DNA from: Obesumbacterium proteus
GTDB lineage: Bacteria > Pseudomonadota > Gammaproteobacteria > Enterobacterales > Enterobacteriaceae
DNA: 64,000 bases
Assembly: GCF_001586165.1 (NCBI RefSeq)
Contig: NZ_CP014608.1
Coordinates: 1,426,001-1,490,000, forward strand
Direction: 5' to 3'
Shown here: positions 58,957-64,000 of the stretch, piece by piece
Position numbering within the stretch: position 1 is the stretch's first letter
How the letters are laid out: each line of letters opens with the position of its first letter
The notes under the pieces: generated by a model
Database searches by the model: none
What the model was told of the DNA's origin: nothing
The model's input: the letters and a program-made list of their open reading frames with translations, nothing else
Made by a program: the position numbers and the translations under genes

Positions 58957-59856
58957 ATGTCGAAAAATCTCCATGGGGTGATGCCTGCGTTACTTACGCC
59001 GTTTAATCCACAACAGCAGTTGGATATTCCAAGCCTGCGCCGATTGGTGCAGTTCAACATTGCTCAGGGCGTAGATGGACTCTATGTGGGTGGGTCTACC
59101 GGTGAGGCATTTATCCAAAACTTGCAGGAGCGCGAGCAGGTATTAGAAGTCGTGGCGCAGGAAGCGAAAGGTAAGCTGACGCTGATCGCCCACGTGGGTG
59201 GGATCAGCACGCATGAAAGTCAAATATTGGCGGGCGCGGCAAAACGCTATGGTTTCGATGCTGTATCTGCTGTGACGCCGTTCTATTATCCGTTCAGCTT
59301 TGGCGAACATTGCGATCACTATCGCGCCATCATTGACGCGGCTGAAGGATTGCCGATGGTGGTGTATAACATTCCGGCATTAAGCGGCGTGAAACTTTCA
59401 CTCGATCAAATCTCAACTCTGATTACCTTGCCTGGCGTTGCTGCGCTGAAACAAACTTCCGGTGATTTATATCAGATGGAACAAGTTCGTCGGGCGCATC
59501 CAGATAAAGTTATTTATAACGGCTATGATGAAATTTTCCTATCAGGGCTGTTAGCCGGTGCGGATGGCGGGATCGGCAGTACCTATAACGTGATGGGCTG
59601 GCGCTATAAAGGCATTATGCAAGCTCTCAAAGAAGGCAATATTTCTCAGGCTCAGTCGCTGCAAACCGAGTGTAATAAGGTGATTGATGTGCTGATTAAA
59701 GTCGGCGTATTCCGTGGGTTGAAAACCATTCTGCACTATATGGATGTTGTTGATACGCCGATATGTCGCAAACCTTTTGCACCGGTAGAAGAGCAGTATT
59801 TACCTGAGCTTCGCCAATTAGCCGCACAGCTGAGTGCAGAAAGAGCAGCACAATAA
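58957..59856 (+). CDS. nanA: N-acetylneuraminate lyase
   Basis: Class I aldolase splitting sialic acid to N-acetylmannosamine and pyruvate. 299 residues from ATG 58957 (MSKNLHG, after GAGGG); an ATG-like frame extension to 58927 overlaps the operator. The Schiff-base lysine is in GVAALKQTSGDLYQ, the carboxylate loop is GGSTGEAF and the catalytic tyrosine is in MVVYNIPALSG. Confidence 0.96.
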   Translation: MSKNLHGVMPALLTPFNPQQQLDIPSLRRLVQFNIAQGVDGLYVGGSTGEAFIQNLQEREQVLEVVAQEAKGKLTLIAHVGGISTHESQILAGAAKRYGFDAVSAVTPFYYPFSFGEHCDHYRAIIDAAEGLPMVVYNIPALSGVKLSLDQISTLITLPGVAALKQTSGDLYQMEQVRRAHPDKVIYNGYDEIFLSGLLAGADGGIGSTYNVMGWRYKGIMQALKEGNISQAQSLQTECNKVIDVLIKVGVFRGLKTILHYMDVVDTPICRKPFAPVEEQYLPELRQLAAQLSAERAAQ

Positions 59857-60010
59857 CGCTGAACTTATTCTTATGCCTGTTAATTTCAATATGTGGGCCA
59901 TAGGCTTCATCTTGAAATTTCAGGTATACCGAAAGAACTCTTACCCTACGATATAGAGCGCGGGCAATTTGATCGACTTTAAATAATTAGACCTGCGCCG
60001 GGAGTGCTTT

Positions 60011-61504
60011 ATGAATAACACTACCCAAGATCTTCCGTGGTACCGACATATCAGCAAGTCACAATGGAAAGCGTTTTCAGCCGCATGGATTGGCTATTTG
60101 CTTGATGGTTTTGATTTTGTATTAATCGCTCTAGTATTAACTGAAATCCAAAGCGAATTTGGATTAACCACCGTAGAAGCAGCAAGTCTTATTTCAGCCG
60201 CCTTTATATCCAGATGGTTTGGCGGGTTATTATTAGGTGCTATGGGCGATCGCTATGGACGAAAATTAGCGATGATCACCAGCATCGTTTTATTTTCCGT
60301 GGGCACATTAGCCTGTGGTTTTGCTCCGGGTTTCACCACCATGTTTATTGCTCGACTCATGATTGGCATGGGCATGGCAGGTGAATATGGTTCCAGCGCA
60401 ACCTATGTGATCGAGAGTTGGCCAAAACATTTGCGCAATAAAGCCAGCGGCTTTTTGATCTCTGGGTTTTCCATCGGTGCCGTTATTTCCGCGCAGGTAT
60501 ATAGCGTAGTTGTGCCTGTATGGGGATGGCGTGCGCTGTTCTTTATTGGCATTTTGCCAATTATCTTTGCGCTCTGGCTGCGTAAAAATATTCCTGAAGC
60601 AGAAGATTGGGAAAAGAAATTTGGTGATAAACAACCGGTAAAAACCATGGTTGATATTTTATACCGTGGCCCGCGTAAAGTGATGAACGTAATGATGACC
60701 GTGGTTGCATCGTTAGCGCTCTATTTATGCTTTACCGGAGATATTGGCAATCCATTTATTATCACGGTACTTGGTCTGATTTGCGCGGCTATCTTCATCA
60801 GTTTTATGGTGCAAAGCAGCGGCAATCGTTGGCCAACGGGCGTGATGCTCATGGTGGTTGTGTTGTTTGCCTTCCTTTACTCATGGCCAATTCAGGCGCT
60901 GCTGCCAACCTATTTAAAAACCGAGCTGTTATATGACCCGTCCACCGTGGCGCATATCTTGTTCTTTAGCGGATTTGGTGCAGCGGTTGGCTGTTGTGTC
61001 GGTGGTTTTCTCGGTGACTGGTTGGGTACGCGTAAAGCCTATGTCTACAGTTTGCTGCTTTCCCAGCTGTTAATTATCCCGGTATTTGCCATCGGTGGCG
61101 GAAGTTTGTGGACGCTTGGCATTCTGCTGTTCCTGCAACAAATGTTAGGGCAGGGGATTTCTGGGATTTTGCCTAAGCTGATTGGTGGATATTTTGATAC
61201 TGAACAGCGCGCGGCGGGGCTTGGTTTTACCTATAACGTCGGGGCGCTAGGCGGAGCTTTAGCACCGATTCTTGGCGCAACGATAGCACAGCGTTTGGAT
61301 CTGGGTACTGCGCTGGCTTCACTTTCCTTTAGCCTGACCTTTGTTGTTATTCTGCTGATTGGTTTGGATATGCCATCGCGCGTGCAGCGCTGGCTGAAGC
61401 CGGAAGGAATAAGAACGCATGATACGATTGATGGAAAACCATTTAGCGGCGCCATTGGGCGTACAGCAAAGAAAGTTTTAGCTGTGCCCGTTCCGCATAA
61501 GTAA
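60011..61504 (+). CDS. nanT: Sialic acid:H+ symporter NanT
   Basis: MFS transporter of 497 residues, about E. coli length, with fourteen predicted membrane segments in the family. GYLLDGFDFVLIALVL in helix 1 and GDRYGRKLAM in the first loop are typical. 154 bases after nanA; a single GGTATA lies in that gap near 59921. nanE, nanK and nanQ, which follow in E. coli, are absent here. Confidence 0.94.
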   Translation: MNNTTQDLPWYRHISKSQWKAFSAAWIGYLLDGFDFVLIALVLTEIQSEFGLTTVEAASLISAAFISRWFGGLLLGAMGDRYGRKLAMITSIVLFSVGTLACGFAPGFTTMFIARLMIGMGMAGEYGSSATYVIESWPKHLRNKASGFLISGFSIGAVISAQVYSVVVPVWGWRALFFIGILPIIFALWLRKNIPEAEDWEKKFGDKQPVKTMVDILYRGPRKVMNVMMTVVASLALYLCFTGDIGNPFIITVLGLICAAIFISFMVQSSGNRWPTGVMLMVVVLFAFLYSWPIQALLPTYLKTELLYDPSTVAHILFFSGFGAAVGCCVGGFLGDWLGTRKAYVYSLLLSQLLIIPVFAIGGGSLWTLGILLFLQQMLGQGISGILPKLIGGYFDTEQRAAGLGFTYNVGALGGALAPILGATIAQRLDLGTALASLSFSLTFVVILLIGLDMPSRVQRWLKPEGIRTHDTIDGKPFSGAIGRTAKKVLAVPVPHK

Positions 61505-61525
61505 TTTCACATAAATTATGATGAT

Positions 61526-61558
61526 AAAAAAAGCCCCGTATTGATTACGGGGCTTTTT
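61526..61558. terminator. Bidirectional terminator between nanT and satP
   Basis: AAAAAGCCCCGTA-TTGAT-TACGGGGCTTTTT. Confidence 0.92.
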
Positions 61559-61597
61559 GTTTTCTCGCGTTCTTTATATCAAGAAACGTACTGGAGA

Positions 61598-62197
61598 TTA
61601 CAGCTCAGCGGGGTGTGCGTTCGCTTTCGGGCATTTGCACTCGCCGATTGGCAGTACGGTGCGTCCAGCCTGTTCGTTGATCACTTCAGCCATGGCTAAG
61701 TAGATTGCGCTCGCGCCACACACGATGCCTTCAAAACCAGCAAAATGCAGAACCGCAGCGTTGCCGGTGATGTTGCCGTAGGCCAGCAGGAAGAACAGCA
61801 CGGTCAGGCTCGCGAATACGAATTGCAGAACGCGGTTAGCGCCTAAAGTACCGAAGAACATGAACAGGGTGAAGATGCCCCACAGCGCCAGATAGGTGCC
61901 GAGGAAGCTTGCATCGCTGGCATCGGCCAGACCCATTTTTGGCAATAAGAGAATACCGACCAAAGACAGCCAGAAAGCGCCGTAGGACGTGAATGCGGTT
62001 AAACCGAAAGTATTGCCTTTTTTGTACTCAAGCAGCCCAGCTAAGATCTGAGCAAACCCTCCAAAGAAAACCCCCATAGAGATGATCACGGAAGTTAGAG
62101 GGAAAAAGCCTGCGTTGTGCAGGTTCAGCAAGACGGTGGTCATCCCGAAGCCCATCAGGCCTAAAGGACCGGGATTCGCCAACTTGTTGGTGTGCAT
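61598..62197 (-). CDS. satP: Succinate-acetate/proton symporter SatP
   Basis: GPR1/FUN34/YaaH family, 199 residues, six membrane segments, which takes up acetate and succinate. The signature NPGPLGLMGFGMTTVLLNLHN opens the protein. A cysteine-bearing tail (ECKCPKANAHPAEL) extends the C-terminus beyond the E. coli protein. Lies beside dnaK as in E. coli. Confidence 0.93.
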   Translation of the reverse strand: MHTNKLANPGPLGLMGFGMTTVLLNLHNAGFFPLTSVIISMGVFFGGFAQILAGLLEYKKGNTFGLTAFTSYGAFWLSLVGILLLPKMGLADASDASFLGTYLALWGIFTLFMFFGTLGANRVLQFVFASLTVLFFLLAYGNITGNAAVLHFAGFEGIVCGASAIYLAMAEVINEQAGRTVLPIGECKCPKANAHPAEL

Positions 62198-62435
62198 AGA
62201 GCCTCTGTAATAAGAGAAGTTTAATGTAGAAACAAATAATCCAATGCAATTGACGTTGATATTTATATATTCAGCATCAATTAGTTAAGCATGGAAATTC
62301 ATTGGTACGTGCCCGAGAACACAATGGTTTACGGCATTGTGGTTGTTTTCAACGATCGAGCGCGCGGCATAATAATGAGGAGTTAGAACATAAACAATGA
62401 TCTTGTAGGTTAAAAAATCATATTTTTTTTAATCT

Positions 62436-62468
62436 CCCCCCTTGTTGTCCGCTTGAGCGACCCCATCT
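62436..62468 (+). promoter_or_regulatory. Sigma-32 promoter of dnaK
   Basis: CCCCCTTGTTG (-35 core CTTGTT at 62441) and CCCCATCT (62461) with a 14-base spacer fit the heat-shock consensus CTTGAA-N14-CCCCATNT. Very close to E. coli dnaK P1. Confidence 0.85.
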
Positions 62469-62508
62469 TACTTACAACGCAGTTGGTTACCGAGTAACCC
62501 TGTTTTAA

Positions 62509-62552
62509 TTCAAGCTGTATGAGCCTTAGCCGCAACTTGAATGATTTAGGGA
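62509..62552. repeat. Shortened ERIC-like hairpin in the dnaK leader
   Basis: ATTCAAGCTGTATGAG joined after a few bases to CGCAACTTGAATGATTTAGGG. The two halves resemble the outer ends of the ERIC at 33923 with the middle lost. They pair through ATTCAAG/CTTGAAT and lie downstream of the heat-shock promoter. Confidence 0.5.
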
Positions 62553-62645
62553 GTAGGTAGAAAAAAAGGCGGTTGAAAAGCAAAATATCGCCCCCACCTA
62601 CGGTAGCAACGAGATTAATAACAAAATTCTTAGTGGAGATGTTCG

Positions 62646-64000
62646 ATGGGCAAAATTATTGGTATCGACCTGGGTACAACTAACTCTTGTGTAGCTGTAA
62701 TGGATGGAACTACCGCACGTGTGCTGGAGAACGCCGAGGGCGACCGCACCACTCCTTCTATTATTGCTTATACTCAGGACGGCGAAATTCTGGTTGGTCA
62801 GCCAGCAAAACGTCAGGCTGTGACTAACCCGCAAAACACTCTGTTTGCGATCAAGCGTTTGATTGGTCGTCGTTTCCAAGACGAAGAAGTTCAGCGCGAT
62901 AAAGGCATCATGCCTTTCGGTATCGTAGGCGCTGACAACGGCGACGCATGGGTCGAAGTTAAAGGCCAGAAAATTGCTCCACCACAGATTTCTGCTGAAG
63001 TTCTGAAAAAAATGAAGAAAACAGCAGAAGACTTCTTGGGTGAGCCAGTAACCGAAGCGGTTATTACCGTTCCTGCATACTTCAACGATGCTCAGCGTCA
63101 GGCAACAAAAGATGCTGGCCGTATCGCAGGTCTGGAAGTAAAACGTATCATCAACGAACCAACCGCCGCTGCTTTGGCATACGGTTTGGATAAAGAAGTC
63201 GGCAACCGCACTATCGCCGTTTACGACTTGGGTGGTGGTACTTTCGATATCTCTATCATTGAGATCGACGAAGTTGACGGTGAAAAAACCTTCGAAGTTC
63301 TGGCAACCAACGGTGATACCCATCTGGGTGGTGAAGACTTCGACAGCCGTCTGATCAACTATCTGGTTGACGAATTCAAGAAAGAACAGGGCATGGATCT
63401 GCGCAATGATCCGCTGGCCATGCAGCGTCTGAAAGAAGCTGCTGAAAAAGCGAAAATTGAGCTGTCTTCTGCTCAGCAGACCGACGTTAACCTGCCGTAC
63501 ATCACTGCAGATGCGTCTGGTCCAAAACACATGAACATCAAAGTGACCCGTGCAAAACTGGAGTCACTGGTTGAAGATCTGGTTAACCGTTCTATGGAAC
63601 CACTGAAAGTGGCTCTGAAAGACGCTGGCCTGTCTGTTTCTGACGTACAGGACGTTATCCTGGTTGGTGGTCAGACTCGTATGCCTATGGTTCAGAAGAA
63701 AGTTGCTGATTTCTTCGGTAAAGAACCACGTAAAGACGTTAACCCAGATGAAGCAGTGGCTATCGGTGCTGCGGTTCAGGGCGGTGTATTGACCGGTGAA
63801 GTTAAAGACGTTCTGCTGCTGGACGTTACCCCTCTGTCTCTGGGTATCGAAACCATGGGCGGCGTGATGACTTCTCTGATTGCGAAGAACACCACGATCC
63901 CAACTAAGCACAGCCAAGTGTTCTCAACCGCTGAAGACAACCAGTCTGCCGTGACTATTCACGTCATTCAGGGTGAGCGTAAACGTGCTGCGGATAACAA
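62646..64000 (+). CDS. dnaK: Chaperone protein DnaK (Hsp70), 5' part
   Basis: First 451 codons of the Hsp70 chaperone; the gene runs off the window end. The nucleotide-binding domain is complete, with IIGIDLGTTNSCVAVMDG, VYDLGGGTFDISI and ILVGGQTRMPMVQ, then the linker DVLLLDVTPLSLGIETMGG and the start of the substrate-binding domain. GTGGAG at 62632 is the ribosome site. Codon use is strongly biased to optimal codons. Confidence 0.98.
   Translation, partial: MGKIIGIDLGTTNSCVAVMDGTTARVLENAEGDRTTPSIIAYTQDGEILVGQPAKRQAVTNPQNTLFAIKRLIGRRFQDEEVQRDKGIMPFGIVGADNGDAWVEVKGQKIAPPQISAEVLKKMKKTAEDFLGEPVTEAVITVPAYFNDAQRQATKDAGRIAGLEVKRIINEPTAAALAYGLDKEVGNRTIAVYDLGGGTFDISIIEIDEVDGEKTFEVLATNGDTHLGGEDFDSRLINYLVDEFKKEQGMDLRNDPLAMQRLKEAAEKAKIELSSAQQTDVNLPYITADASGPKHMNIKVTRAKLESLVEDLVNRSMEPLKVALKDAGLSVSDVQDVILVGGQTRMPMVQKKVADFFGKEPRKDVNPDEAVAIGAAVQGGVLTGEVKDVLLLDVTPLSLGIETMGGVMTSLIAKNTTIPTKHSQVFSTAEDNQSAVTIHVIQGERKRAADN

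Larger units (their letters stand above)
62198..62645. other. satP-dnaK divergent intergenic region
   Basis: About 450 bases holding both promoters, the dnaK heat-shock promoter and a shortened ERIC-like hairpin, listed separately. No gene seen. Confidence 0.6.

Noticed and set aside
62598..63530. A 310-codon frame antisense to dnaK
   Set aside because: Long antisense frames are a known by-product of the strongly biased codon use of dnaK; the residue make-up (Phe/Thr/Gln/Asn-rich) is not protein-like.

Overview
The window is about 48 percent GC enterobacterial chromosome. The 16S gene carries variable-region sequence that I recognise from memory as Hafnia/Obesumbacterium (Hafniaceae). Almost every gene has a close E. 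coli counterpart, so names rest on protein similarity recalled from those families; no database search was run.

Layout. (1) 1-15764 follows the E. coli 100-minute region: serB (3' end), radA, nadR, then a local insertion (a DUF3300 protein and a divergent oxidoreductase/LysR pair), ettA, an extra CspA-family gene, slt, trpR, yjjX, gpmB, rob, creA. (2) 15838-35221 is a block that in E. coli lies in two distant places: proS-trmO-rcsF-metQIN-gmhB (left flank of rrnH) is joined through one rrn operon (16S, tRNA-Glu, 23S, 5S) to pssA-patZ-tapT-trxC-yfiF (flank of rrnG). It sits exactly where creBCD would be. A second 5S tail lies just after the rrn operon. (3) 35377-46361 resumes the E. coli order: arcA, lasT, thrLABC, yaaA, yaaJ (agcS), talB. 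(4) 46671-54192 is the glutarate/4-aminobutyrate operon glaH-lhgO-gabD-gabT-gabP-csiR, inserted between talB and mog. (5) 54193-55037 is a gene-free, highly structured region with mirrored repeats and several hairpins that expose AGGAT in their loops. (6) 55038-61504 holds a HAD-like protein overlapping mog, an MHS-type transporter, and the sialic acid genes nanR, nanA, nanT. (7) satP and the start of dnaK close the window.

Functions. Readable control elements include a NadR-type operator in front of nadR itself, a TrpR operator over trpR, tandem MetJ boxes before metNIQ, rrn P1/P2 promoters with boxA, the thr attenuator with a 27-residue leader peptide, an FNR-like site before arcA, CRP-like sites before glaH and nanA, three NanR hexamers before nanA, and a heat-shock promoter before dnaK.

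The most unusual items are the AGGAT-hairpin element at about 54200-54890 (possibly a CsrA-binding RNA or a mobile repeat), the hybrid rrn block replacing creBCD, and the HAD protein whose catalytic motifs are altered at three places.
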